Below, piece by piece: positions 22,670 through 31,420 of a stretch of DNA of 41,330 bases (positions within the stretch are counted from its first letter, which is position 1; each line of letters begins with the position of its first letter). Position numbers and translations under genes: made by a program. Below the pieces are notes generated by a model. That model did no database searches. It was given only the letters and a program-made list of their open reading frames with translations, and was not told the DNA's origin. The DNA is taken from contig NZ_FWER01000053.1 in the NCBI RefSeq assembly GCF_900169785.1, forward strand, positions 1-41,330. Reading direction: 5' to 3'. The stretch is from Rhizobium sullae. Lineage in GTDB: Bacteria; Pseudomonadota; Alphaproteobacteria; Rhizobiales; Rhizobiaceae.

Positions 22670-25327
22670 ATGGCGGAAGAGGTCAAGACCACCTGTCCCT
22701 ACTGCGGCGTTGGCTGTGGCGTCATCGCCAAGATAGCCGATGATGGCACTGTGTCCGTCAAAGGCGACCCGGACCATCCGGCAAATTTCGGGCGGCTGTG
22801 CTCGAAGGGTTCGGCGCTTGCCGAAACGATCGATCTCGACGGACGTGCCTTGCATCCGGAGATCGCAGGACGGCGGGCCGGCTGGAATGACGCTCTTGAT
22901 CTCGTCGCGCACCGCTTTGCGGAAACGATTGCCGAGCATGGGCCCGACTCCGTTGCCTTCTACGTCTCCGGTCAACTGCTGACCGAGGATTACTATGTCG
23001 CCAACAAGCTGATGAAGGGCTTCATCGGCTCGGCCAACATCGATACCAATTCGCGCCTGTGCATGTCGTCTTCCGTTGCAGGCCACCGCCGCGCCTTCGG
23101 CGCCGATACCGTGCCCGGCACCTATGAGGACCTGGAACGGGCCGATCTCGTGATCCTTGCGGGTTCCAACCTCGCCTGGTGCCACCCCGTCATCTATCAA
23201 CGGCTGGCTGCGGCCAAGGCGGCACGCCCCGGCATGAAGGTCGTCGTCATCGACCCGCGCCGCACGATGACTGCTGATCTCGCCGATCTGCATCTGGCGA
23301 TCCGGCCTGACAGCGACGTGGCACTGTTTATCGGTCTCTTCGCGCATCTGATCTCAAGCAACGTTATCGACCAGAATTACGTGGCGGAGCATACGAATGG
23401 TTTTGCGGAAAGCTTCGCAACGGCTTCCGCAGTGTCTTTCAACGAAGTGCTGGAGCACACCGGCCTGCCTGCCATGCAGCTTCGCGAATTCTACCGCCTG
23501 TTTGCGGCAACGGAAAAGGTCGTCACCTGTTACAGCCAGGGTGTCAACCAGTCCTCGTCGGGCACCGACAAGGTCAACGCGATCATCAATTGTCATCTTG
23601 CAACCGGGCGCATCGGCAAGCCCGGCATGGGGCCCTTCTCGCTCACCGGCCAGCCGAATGCGATGGGTGGCCGCGAGGTTGGGGGGCTAGCGAACATGCT
23701 TGCCGCCCACATGGCGATCGAAAGTGCCGAGGACCGCGACCGCGTGCAGCGTTTCTGGCAGTCGCCGGCGATTGCCGAAAAGCCGGGTCTTAAGGCCGTC
23801 GACATGTTCAAGGCGGTCGGTGACGGCCGCATCAAGGCCCTCTGGATCATGGCGACGAACCCGGTGGTCTCGCTTCCCGATGCCGATGCCGTCGAGGCCG
23901 CGATCAGGGCCTGCCCCTTCTTCGTGGTCTCCGACATCCTCAAGGATACTGATACCGCGCGTCACGCCGATGTCCTCCTCCCTTCCCTCGGCTGGGGAGA
24001 AAAGACCGGCACCGTCACCAATTCCGAACGCCGCATCTCGCGCCAGCGGCCTTTCCTCGATGCCCCAGGCGAAGCCCGTCCGGATTGGTGGCAATTGGCC
24101 GAGGTTGCGCGCCGTATGGGCTTTGCCGATGCTTTCGCCTTTGCCTCGCCGTCAGACATTTTCGACGAGCACGCCGCGCTCTCCGCCTTCGAAAACGATG
24201 GCGGCCGCGATTTCGACATCGGCGCCTATGCCGGCATCGAGAAAGCCGCCTATGACGCGATGGCGCCCTTCCAGTGGCCGCAGCCGACCGGCGACGAGAG
24301 GGCCATAACCCGCTTCTTTGCGGAGGGCGGCTTCTTTCATCCCGATCGCAAGGCACGCTTCATCGCGGTCGAGGCGGCCGTATCCGACCGCACCAGTGCC
24401 GAATACCCGTTTACGCTGAATACCGGCCGCATCCGCGACCAGTGGCATACGATGACACGCACCGGCAAGAGTGCCCGCCTTTCCGCTCATATCGCCGAGC
24501 CTTTTGCCGAGCTTCACCCTCGGGACGCCATGGAAATCGGTATCGGCAATGCCGGCCTGGTCGAGATCGAGAGCCCGCACGGCAAAGCTGTCGTCCGCGC
24601 GCTGATCACCGAACGCCAGGCCCGTGGCAGCGTCTTCGTGCCCATGCATTGGAACGATCAATTTGCCGCCAAGGCGCGCATCGATGCCGTTGTTGCCCCG
24701 CTCACCGATCCCTTCTCCGGCCAGCCGGCTTCGAAGAACGTCGCCGTCGCAGCCCGGCCGTTTAAGGCGGCGCGCTACGGCTTTGCAGTCTGCCGGTTGA
24801 AGCCCGAAGCCCTCGATTCCACCTACTGGGCGCTTGCCAAGGCAGATGGCGGCTGGCGGGTGGAACTCGCCTTCGATCACGCGATCGACGATTGGTGCGA
24901 TTGGTGCCGAACCACGTTCGGCATTCCTGACGGCATCGAGCCGCTCGGCTACACCGACCAACAGTCGGGCGATCTCCGGCTCGCCTTCTTCGACGGCACG
25001 CGACTGCTAGCCGCGCTGTTCCTCGCCCGCGGACCGGTCGCCGTCGCCCGCAACTGGGCGATCTCGCAGCTTGCCGCCGAACATGGCGACTTGCGCAAAC
25101 GCTTCGCGCTTGTCGCCGGCCGCCCCGGCGCCGGCAAGCCGGACCCGGGCGCCACGGTCTGTTCCTGCTTCAGCGTCGGCGTCAACCAGATCGTCGCGGC
25201 GGTTCGCGGCGGTTGCCACAGCGTCGAAGCTGTAGGCAAGGAACTCAACGCCGGCACCAACTGCGGCTCCTGCCGCGCCGAGATCAGGGGGATCATCGAT
25301 GGATGTCTTGCAGCAGCCGCGGAATGA
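22670..25327 (+). CDS. nasA: Assimilatory nitrate reductase catalytic subunit NasA with fused [2Fe-2S] domain
   Basis: 885 residues. The N-terminal [4Fe-4S] site is Cys9, Cys12, Cys16 and Cys44 (CPYCGVGC ... LCSKG). The molybdopterin oxidoreductase body includes SRLCMSSSVAGHRRAFGAD with the expected active-site region, YSQGVNQSSSGTDK, and GRIRDQWHTMTRTGKSARLS in the dinucleotide-binding C-terminal part. The last ~60 residues are a BFD-like [2Fe-2S] domain (Cys831, Cys833, Cys865, Cys868). It reduces nitrate to nitrite in the cytosol with bis-MGD cofactor. No separate NasB/NasC-type electron-transfer subunit is encoded nearby, so electrons may enter through the fused domain. It overlaps cysG by 29 bp. 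Confidence 0.95.
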   Translation: MAEEVKTTCPYCGVGCGVIAKIADDGTVSVKGDPDHPANFGRLCSKGSALAETIDLDGRALHPEIAGRRAGWNDALDLVAHRFAETIAEHGPDSVAFYVSGQLLTEDYYVANKLMKGFIGSANIDTNSRLCMSSSVAGHRRAFGADTVPGTYEDLERADLVILAGSNLAWCHPVIYQRLAAAKAARPGMKVVVIDPRRTMTADLADLHLAIRPDSDVALFIGLFAHLISSNVIDQNYVAEHTNGFAESFATASAVSFNEVLEHTGLPAMQLREFYRLFAATEKVVTCYSQGVNQSSSGTDKVNAIINCHLATGRIGKPGMGPFSLTGQPNAMGGREVGGLANMLAAHMAIESAEDRDRVQRFWQSPAIAEKPGLKAVDMFKAVGDGRIKALWIMATNPVVSLPDADAVEAAIRACPFFVVSDILKDTDTARHADVLLPSLGWGEKTGTVTNSERRISRQRPFLDAPGEARPDWWQLAEVARRMGFADAFAFASPSDIFDEHAALSAFENDGGRDFDIGAYAGIEKAAYDAMAPFQWPQPTGDERAITRFFAEGGFFHPDRKARFIAVEAAVSDRTSAEYPFTLNTGRIRDQWHTMTRTGKSARLSAHIAEPFAELHPRDAMEIGIGNAGLVEIESPHGKAVVRALITERQARGSVFVPMHWNDQFAAKARIDAVVAPLTDPFSGQPASKNVAVAARPFKAARYGFAVCRLKPEALDSTYWALAKADGGWRVELAFDHAIDDWCDWCRTTFGIPDGIEPLGYTDQQSGDLRLAFFDGTRLLAALFLARGPVAVARNWAISQLAAEHGDLRKRFALVAGRPGAGKPDPGATVCSCFSVGVNQIVAAVRGGCHSVEAVGKELNAGTNCGSCRAEIRGIIDGCLAAAAE

Positions 25328-26789
25328 CAATCCTGCCCGCATGGAGCCGCTTGCAAAGCTGCCCGTCTTCTGGGCGCTTGAAGGCAAGCGGTGTGTTGTC
25401 GCGGGCGGGACTGATGGCTGCGCCTGGAAGGCGGAACTTCTCGCCGCCTGCGGCGCTCATGTCGAAATCTACGCCGAAACGCTGAGCGACACGTTCAAGG
25501 CTCTCCTTGGCCGCACGCCGGAGCACCCCGCAGCCAGGTTGACCCACCATCCGAGGCATTGGCAGACGGAAGCGCTGACGGGAGCCACTATCGCCATTGC
25601 CGATTGCGACGACGATGCGCAAGCCAGGTGCTTCTTCGAAGCGGCACGGAAAATGGGTGTTCCGGTCAATGTCATCGACAAGCCCGATTTCTGCCAGTTC
25701 CAGTTCGGGTCGATCGTCAACCGCTCCCCCGTGGTTGTCGCGATCTCGACGGATGGCGCAGCCCCCATTCTTGCCCAAACCATCCGCCGCAAGATCGAGA
25801 CGCTGCTTCCGCGTACGCTGAAATCCTGGGCCGAACTTGCCCAATCGATGCGCGGCAAGATCAACGGAATACTTGATGCCGCTTCGGCGCGGCGTCTATT
25901 CTGGGAAAAATTCGCCGACATGGCGTTCGACGGTTCTGCTGACCGCGACGCCGAAAAGCGGCTTTTGCTTGCGGCCCGCGGCCTGAAATCGACCGCAAGC
26001 ACAACCGGACGGGTGAGCCTCGTCGGTGCCGGCCCCGGCGATGCAGAGCTCCTGACGCTGAAGGCGGTCCGCGCCCTGCAGGCGGCCGACGTCATCCTCT
26101 TCGACGATCTCGTTTCAGCCGAGGTGCTGGAGCTTGCCCGCCGGGAGGCCAAGCGCATGCTGGTCGGAAAGCGGGGCGGCCGCACCAGCTGCCGGCAGGA
26201 AGATATCAACGCGATGATGGTGAGGCTTGCCAAGGCGGGCAAGCGCGTCGTCCGCCTCAAGTCCGGCGACCCGATGATCTTCGGCCGCGCCGGCGAAGAG
26301 ATTGCCCATCTTGATCGCGAGGGCATCCCGGTTGACGTCATTCCCGGCATCACGGCCGCAAGCGCCATGGCCTCGCGCCTTGGCATTTCGCTGACCCATC
26401 GCGACTGCGCCCAGTCGGTACGCTTCATCACCGGCCATTCCCGCCATGGCGGTTTGCCGGTGGATGTCGACTGGGCAGCCGCCGCCGATCCGCATGCGAC
26501 CACTGTTTTCTACATGGGCGGCAGGACAGCGCCACTCATTGCCGACCGGCTGATCGCCGAAGGGCTCCCGCCCGGGACGCCGGCCGTCATCATGAGCGAC
26601 GTGAGCCGCGCCACGCAGCGTGAATGGCACGGGCATCTCGGAGCTCTTGCCGACGGCATAAGCGAGATCGGTTACGACAACCCCGTCCTGATCGCGATCG
26701 GCGATGTTTTTGCCGCCCGCCAAAGGTCCATGGATGCCGCGCCTCAATCGGTCGCCCGCGGCTTCCTGAGAAGCAGGCTGGAAACCTGA
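25299..26789 (+). CDS. cysG: Siroheme synthase CysG (fused dehydrogenase/ferrochelatase and SUMT)
   Basis: 496 residues from ATG 25299, with AGGGGG seven bases upstream, inside the end of nasA. The N-terminal half is the Met8-like precorrin-2 dehydrogenase/ferrochelatase (GKRCVVAGGTDGCAWKAELL; NVIDKPDFCQFQFGSIVNRS). The C-terminal half is uroporphyrinogen-III C-methyltransferase (SLVGAGPGDAELLTLKAVRA; GDPMIFGRAGEE; VIPGITAASAMASRLGI; LTHRDCAQSVRFITGH). It makes siroheme from uroporphyrinogen III, the prosthetic group of NirB, which explains its place at the end of this operon. The usual Gly-rich N-terminal NAD motif is slightly altered (VVAGGTDGCAWK). Confidence 0.94.
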   Translation: MDVLQQPRNDNPARMEPLAKLPVFWALEGKRCVVAGGTDGCAWKAELLAACGAHVEIYAETLSDTFKALLGRTPEHPAARLTHHPRHWQTEALTGATIAIADCDDDAQARCFFEAARKMGVPVNVIDKPDFCQFQFGSIVNRSPVVVAISTDGAAPILAQTIRRKIETLLPRTLKSWAELAQSMRGKINGILDAASARRLFWEKFADMAFDGSADRDAEKRLLLAARGLKSTASTTGRVSLVGAGPGDAELLTLKAVRALQAADVILFDDLVSAEVLELARREAKRMLVGKRGGRTSCRQEDINAMMVRLAKAGKRVVRLKSGDPMIFGRAGEEIAHLDREGIPVDVIPGITAASAMASRLGISLTHRDCAQSVRFITGHSRHGGLPVDVDWAAAADPHATTVFYMGGRTAPLIADRLIAEGLPPGTPAVIMSDVSRATQREWHGHLGALADGISEIGYDNPVLIAIGDVFAARQRSMDAAPQSVARGFLRSRLET

Positions 26790-26809
26790 AGCGCCTGACG
26801 ATCCGGGCC

Positions 26810-27019
26810 ATGCGCGAGAAGAGGCCGTTCGGTTGCGGCCGGGAACGCATGGTCGCCCGCGTCGTCCGCACCGAAGATAGCGACGAGGCATGTGAGTTCG
26901 CCAAGAAGCACATCCGGAAAGCCTCGGCAATCCATGCCGCCGAGCACTTCAGCTACGACGATCCAGCGGGCTTAAGCGAGCTGAACGGCGTCGATCAGTG
27001 CAAAGGAATACGAGACTGA
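26810..27019 (+). CDS. Small hypothetical protein downstream of cysG
   Basis: An open frame of 69 residues begins at ATG 26810, 20 bp after the cysG stop, and contains SDEACEFAKKHIRKASAIHA. Composition looks protein-like (charged helices, no long biased runs), but no family was recognised and the ribosome binding site is poor. It would be the last gene of the narK operon, just before a terminator. It may equally be a chance frame. Confidence 0.35.
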   Translation: MREKRPFGCGRERMVARVVRTEDSDEACEFAKKHIRKASAIHAAEHFSYDDPAGLSELNGVDQCKGIRD

Positions 27020-27043
27020 GGACGATAGTTTGCGGGCTTTGGG

Positions 27044-27075
27044 GCCGCAGTTCTACCTCTCTGCGGCGGCTTTTT
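27044..27075 (+). terminator. Intrinsic terminator at the end of the nitrate operon
   Basis: GCCGCAG (27044-27050), a 10-nt loop and CTGCGGC (27061-27067) form a perfect 7-bp stem followed by GGC and TTTTT (27071-27075). It overlaps the 3' end of the convergent toxin gene and would end transcription coming from cysG. Confidence 0.6.
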
Positions 27076-27412
27076 CATCCAGTGCAGCCAAATCCTCAAG
27101 AAGGCGTACCGGCAAATCCATCCGCTCATGCAGGATGCTCATCACACCTAGATCGCCATTATCCAATTCGCGAAAAAACACATAATGCCGTCCATATCGG
27201 CTGAAATACGCCTCGCGTTTGAGATCGGCCGGAACCGCAAGCTTCTGCGGAAGCTTTCGCCATATCGCCTTGTCATCGCACAACCGCTGCAAATGGGTAT
27301 GCAATCCGGTGATGTAGGTCACGGCTTGCTGATCACCCCATTTCTCGACGGTGTCGCGCCAAATCTTGTCCTGAGCGGCATCCGCTTGCGGATAGATCCG
27401 ATAGGCAACCAT
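27053..27412 (-). CDS. parE: ParE/RelE-family toxin of a type II toxin-antitoxin pair
   Basis: 119 residues. The fold pattern is that of the ParE/RelE family: an N-terminal strand (MVAYRIYPQADAAQDKIW), two helices (VEKWGDQQAVTYITGLHTHL), and C-terminal strands with REAYFSRYGRHYVFFREL and LGVMSILHERMDLPVRLLED. ParE toxins poison DNA gyrase, whereas RelE toxins cut mRNA; sequence alone does not separate these safely. The start lies two bases after the antitoxin stop codon, so the pair is co-transcribed antitoxin first. It is somewhat longer than typical ParE (about 95-105 residues). Confidence 0.85.
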   Translation of the reverse strand: MVAYRIYPQADAAQDKIWRDTVEKWGDQQAVTYITGLHTHLQRLCDDKAIWRKLPQKLAVPADLKREAYFSRYGRHYVFFRELDNGDLGVMSILHERMDLPVRLLEDLAALDEKAAAER

Positions 27413-27414
27413 TA

Positions 27415-27666
27415 TCAGCGGCGCTGATTACGGCGGATTACGTCCTCGGCCGTAACGGTGACAAATTCACTATCGTCCGCGCGCATGGCGGGGGCCAGTT
27501 CCTTTTGCAACGCCTCCCATGCCTCATCACGGGTCTGCAAATCCCTACGGATCAAGGCACGAATGTACTCGCTGGCATTTTCGTAAAGGCCACCCTCGCC
27601 GATTTGCTGCTGGATATGGGCTTGTAGCTGACCACCGACCTTCACATGGATGCTTCCCGATGCCAT
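27415..27666 (-). CDS. parD: ParD-like ribbon-helix-helix antitoxin
   Basis: 83 residues from the ATG whose complement is 27666-27664 (MASGSIHVKV). GAAAGGA lies seven bases before it; the in-frame ATG two codons earlier is too close to that site. The N-terminus is a ribbon-helix-helix DNA-binding fold (SIHVKVGGQLQAHIQQQI, then YENASEYIRALIRRDLQ), and the charged C-terminus should wrap the toxin. It neutralises the ParE-like toxin encoded immediately downstream and probably represses its own promoter. Confidence 0.87.
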   Translation of the reverse strand: MASGSIHVKVGGQLQAHIQQQIGEGGLYENASEYIRALIRRDLQTRDEAWEALQKELAPAMRADDSEFVTVTAEDVIRRNQRR

Positions 27667-27691
27667 TGGCATATCCTTTCGCTTTGCCCTT

Positions 27692-27722
27692 ATTGTGGGC
27701 GGCGTAGCACATATTGTCAATA
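27692..27722 (-). promoter_or_regulatory. Promoter and possible operator of the parDE pair
   Basis: On the minus strand TTGACA (complement of 27715-27720) is a perfect -35 box, followed by a 17-bp spacer and CACAAT (complement of 27692-27697) as -10. The dyad TATTG-T-CAATA (27712-27722) overlaps the -35 box and could be bound by the antitoxin for autoregulation. Confidence 0.55.
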
Positions 27723-27852
27723 AACATCACACTTGCCGCTGGATCGGTTCGCTGTCCCTACGGCATCGTATTCATTGACGGAGACATCTTGGGCGCGGAC
27801 CCCCGCTGATGTGGGAATGTGTGGCGGAGTAATGGCCCCCGGATGTTGCTGA

Positions 27853-29159
27853 TCACGAGGATCGGCTGTTGCGGATCGCTCGAAGCTCAGCAAGGAAGGC
27901 GGCAGCAATTTCGGTCGCTTCAGATGCTTCCGCGGTCGCCACGTCCAGTCCGTGGGCTGCGCGGTTCATCACGTGAAGGGCATTTCGGAACCGCTCAGCT
28001 GTTTGGGGCGCTAGCCCGAGTCGCTGGAGCTCGTTCAGCATCGGCCCAAGAGCCGCCGGTCGCTCGCCCTCGGCCTGGTTGGCCATCAGCGGGCGGATTT
28101 CACGCTCAACCTCTATGCGTAGCTTCACGAGCGACATCAACGGGAACTCGCGTGCAAATTCCGCCTCTGTGGGCAGCTCTGTCTGCCATGGTTCGGGGAG
28201 CGCTGCAGAGAGCCTATATTCCGCAACGCCCATCGGCTTTGTTGAATCTCGAAGAGCATATTCGACAATTACCTCATTCTTGCCTTTGCACAGAATAATG
28301 CCGATGCTCGGAGCGTCCGACTCGTGTCGAAGTTGGTCATCGACCGCGGAAAGATAGAAGTTCATCTTGCCGGCGAACTCCGGCTTAAAGTCCTCGATCT
28401 TGAGCTCGACAATAACGAAGCAGCGCAGCCGCAAGTGATAGAACAATAGATCCAGATAGTACTCCTGCCCACCAACCTCGAGATGATGCTGGCTGCCGAC
28501 GAATGCGAAGCCTTTACCGAGCTCAAGGATCAAGGAGCGTAGGTGCTCGAGCAGGCCTTGCTCGAGTTCGCGCTCGGACATCGCCGGGCCGAGGGCAAGA
28601 AAATCGAAGCTGTAGGGATCTTTGATTAATTCTTGCGCCAGATCGGATTGCGGCGCAGGCAGTGTCCGCGCAAAATTGGTGAGCGCCTTCCCCTGTCGCT
28701 GGTACAGGCCGCTTTCGATCTGATGCACGAGAACGCTTCGGCTCCACCCATGTTCTACGGCCTGGCGGGCATACCAGAGCCGCTCTTCGGGGCCCTTCAG
28801 TGCCTCGATGAGTTTGACGTTTATGACCCCAGGGCAATTGTGCAATAAGTTGTTGCACGATCGTCGGGGAATGCCTCGGCAAAGGCGCGCATATATTTGA
28901 GGTTTCGCGGCGAAAGCCCCTTCATATCTGGAAAATCGCGCCGGAGGTCCGTGGCGAGCCGATCGATGACGTGGGCGCCCCACCCTTCGGCGATTTGGCG
29001 TGCCAAGATCTCGCGGCCGGGCCTGCTCCAGTAGAGCACGATGAGTTCTCGGTTGACAGCGACGGCCGCCTTCAGGCGAGCTGTTCGGATCCTGTCCTTA
29101 AGCTCGGCGAGCAGAGAGGCATAACCGTCACCGTCAGATGAAGGAATGAGCGTGATCAT
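27853..29159 (-). pseudogene. DUF1016 (YhcG-type) PDDEXK nuclease-like gene with two frameshifts
   Basis: The coding sequence is spread over three frames. N-terminal piece: MITLIPSSDGDGYASLLAEL to MRAFAEAFP (DUF1016 N-terminal domain). Middle: TIVQQLIAQLPWGH. C-terminal piece: NVKLIEALKGPEERLWYARQ to the stop, with the nuclease-like region YYLDLLFYHLRLRCFVIVEL. Removing one G from the GGGG run at 28866-28869 and one T from TTT at 28820-28822 (plus-strand bases) restores one frame of 434 residues. Both changes are in short homopolymers, so a sequencing error is as likely as real decay. Intact YhcG-type proteins are PDDEXK-superfamily members often found in accessory regions near restriction or toxin-antitoxin genes. 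27667-27852 upstream of the antitoxin holds only its promoter. Confidence 0.85.
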
Positions 29160-29358
29160 ACGTGAGTCTTTAGCAGGCCGGGGCTGAAAAAGCTCTACCG
29201 ATCACAAACGCCGCTCAGTCATCCATCATTTTGATGATATGCCCGCTATCATGGGCGGGCCAGCGGTTCGAATCGGTTTAAGGCGAAGGATTTAAGGGTG
29301 CCCTTTTCACGGACTTTCGCTTTATGGACTAAGCCCTTACGCACTTTCACCTAACGGT
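29160..29358. other. Intergenic region with repeated short motifs
   Basis: No gene is seen. GCCCGC...GCGGGC at about 29242-29261 can form a hairpin. TTTAAGG appears twice (about 29277 and 29291), and CTTTCGC/CTTTCAC variants recur between 29305 and 29350. Function is unknown. Confidence 0.3.
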
Positions 29359-31071
29359 TCATGGAGGCAGTCCTGCCTCCTTCAGTCGGCTTCGCAACTG
29401 CCGCCGTAGTGACGGGTCACGATAGCGCTCCTGGAAAAGGAACCGCGACACGGTGAAGTTCGGCTTAGTTGCCAGTGCCTCGTTGACGAGCTTGGCGGCC
29501 TCCTCCGCTCGGCCGAGCTCCAGCAGCGCCGCTGCGCGGTATAGCCGCGAACGGAAGGTCTGAAACACCAGCTCGCCCAAGGCCTGAAGCGCGTCCTCGA
29601 AGCGGCCCAGCGCATAGAGGGCGACCCCACGCTCCTCGACGCACCACACCGGCAGGAGCGGATCGAGCGCCTCCGCCTCATCGAGGAGCTTCAGCGCGTC
29701 CTCAGGTTTTCCAATAAAGATCGAAACGGCTGCGCATCGCGCCCTGATATAAGCGTCGGACGGGTTCAGCTCCATCGCCCGTCGCATCAGCCTCTCTGCT
29801 TGGTCGAAGTCGCCCTTGAGCAGCTCGTAAAAGGATGCGATGCGGTTGGCCTCGGCATCGCAGGGGTCGAGCTCCAGTGCCCGACAGACGTCGGGTTCGC
29901 TCTCGGGGTAGCTGAACTCAGGAAGATCGGATGCAGCGCAGACCCGCCAGGCGTAGGCTGCGCCGTAGTTCGGATCCATCTCGATGGCGCGGGTGAACCA
30001 CTTAACTGCCTCGCGGGAGTGCTCCTCCAGCACGCCGCCAAGGCGGTGGTGATCGATGCCGCGCAACAGGCACTCGAACGCTGACATGTTCTCGGGTGGC
30101 TTGCGCCTAGCCGCGATCATGCCGGCGTCTTCCACCCGGCCGAACACAGTCGCTGCGATCTTCGCCGACGTTGTGTCGAGCAAGTCCATGACTTCGGTGA
30201 ACGGCCGAGCGAGCTTGTCGCTCCACACTACCGAGCCCTTCTCTGTCTCGCTAAGGGTGAGCCCGATCCGCACCTGATTGCCGATCTTCCGGACCTGGCC
30301 CTCCAAGACGTATCGCACTCCCAACGTGTTGCCGACCTTGACTGTGTCGGCATCGGCAAGGGCAAAGCTTGCGCTGCGGGAGCTTAGGAACAGACGTCGG
30401 AAGCGGGCCAATTCGACGATCAGCTCATCCGTCAGGCCCTCGGCCAGAAACCGCTGGCTTTCATCCCCGCCCATGACGCGGAAGGGCAGGACGGCCAATG
30501 ACAACGGACGCTTCTCCCCGACGGTTTGAATTCGCGTCGGCGCGGATTGCAGCCGGTGCCGCGCTATCTCGTCCAGCAGCTTATAGATGTGGACAGGCTC
30601 CGACAGGTTCTTGAGGTGCCGATCGCCCACGTCCTCGAAAACGAACGGCGAGTTGCGCCGGATGTTGTCGAAGAAAGCTCCGCTCACGCAGATGCAGTCG
30701 GGCTCGGCCACCTGCTGGATGCGCGCAGCAACGTTCACGCCGTCGCCGACCAAGTCGTTGCCCCGAACCACGACATCGGCGAGATGGAGCCCGAAGCGCA
30801 GCCTGAGCGGATCGCTGACCATGTTCTCGCTCCCGGCGAGCGCGTTACGGATCTCGGCGGCGCAGCGGAGCGCATTGATCGGGCTACCGAACTCCGCTAG
30901 GCAGGCATCACCGGCCGTGTTGAAGACTCTGCCTCCGAGGGCAACGACCTTCTCCGTGATCAACTCCTGGCAGCGGGCGACTCGGTCGGCGGTACGCTCC
31001 TCGGCATCCTCCATCAGTGAGGAGTAGCCGACAATGTCGGACACCATAATTGCGGCCAAGCGGCGTTCCAT
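29359..31071 (-). CDS. Class III adenylate/guanylate cyclase with TolB-like and TPR regions
   Basis: 570 residues. Residues 1-170 are a class III cyclase homology domain: MVSDIVGYSSLM carries metal-binding Asp12, NTAGDACLAEF carries Asp55, and DLVGDGVNVAARIQ is the typical later motif. Residues ~190-310 form a TolB-like domain (LAVLPFRVMGGDESQRFLAE; LGVRYVLEGQVRKIGNQVRI). The rest is tetratricopeptide-like helical repeats (WFTRAIEMDPNYGAAYAWRV; AMELNPSDAYIRARCAAVSI). No membrane segment was seen, so a cytosolic enzyme is expected. Rhizobia carry many cyclases of this layout with mostly unknown signals. It should make cAMP or cGMP if its substrate residues are intact, which cannot be verified here. 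No operon partner is apparent. Confidence 0.92.
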   Translation of the reverse strand: MERRLAAIMVSDIVGYSSLMEDAEERTADRVARCQELITEKVVALGGRVFNTAGDACLAEFGSPINALRCAAEIRNALAGSENMVSDPLRLRFGLHLADVVVRGNDLVGDGVNVAARIQQVAEPDCICVSGAFFDNIRRNSPFVFEDVGDRHLKNLSEPVHIYKLLDEIARHRLQSAPTRIQTVGEKRPLSLAVLPFRVMGGDESQRFLAEGLTDELIVELARFRRLFLSSRSASFALADADTVKVGNTLGVRYVLEGQVRKIGNQVRIGLTLSETEKGSVVWSDKLARPFTEVMDLLDTTSAKIAATVFGRVEDAGMIAARRKPPENMSAFECLLRGIDHHRLGGVLEEHSREAVKWFTRAIEMDPNYGAAYAWRVCAASDLPEFSYPESEPDVCRALELDPCDAEANRIASFYELLKGDFDQAERLMRRAMELNPSDAYIRARCAAVSIFIGKPEDALKLLDEAEALDPLLPVWCVEERGVALYALGRFEDALQALGELVFQTFRSRLYRAAALLELGRAEEAAKLVNEALATKPNFTVSRFLFQERYRDPSLRRQLRSRLKEAGLPP

Positions 31072-31420
31072 GCCGAGCTCCCGGGACTGCGGCTAGTGTA
31101 GCTCCTGCTCCACTGCGGCACAGGGGCAAAACCTGATTGCTGCCTGACCAACTTACGCTCTGACGGCTAAGAGATCGAGCCTTCGCAGCCGGTCTAAGTC
31201 CGGCTGCGCGCATTTAGCAAGTAAACACTCCTGTCGAATAGCCGCTACTGGCACAGCTCTAATCCCGCAGTCGATGTTCACACTAGGTGCTTCGACAGTC
31301 GCATAATATTCCGTCAGGAACGTTGGGATTATCGTCGATCAGTTGCTTTGCCGGTCACAATCCTAGACATGGTGACGGCTTCCCGGCTGAGCATGCGATA
31401 GTTCGCTTCTGTGGCGACGC
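31072..31420. other. Intergenic region (349 bp) with a strong hairpin
   Basis: No convincing gene. CGCAGCCGG (31184-31192), loop TCTAAGT and CCGGCTGCG (31200-31208) form a perfect 9-bp stem. It lacks a T-tract on either strand, so it is not a classical terminator. It lies upstream of the cyclase gene and downstream of the AraC gene (both minus strand). The rest shows no clear promoter or repeat. Confidence 0.45.

Noticed and set aside
27717..27908. Minus-strand 63-codon open frame between the antitoxin and DUF1016 genes
   Set aside because: It overlaps the DUF1016 3' end and the TA promoter, has no ribosome site and shows no recognisable family.
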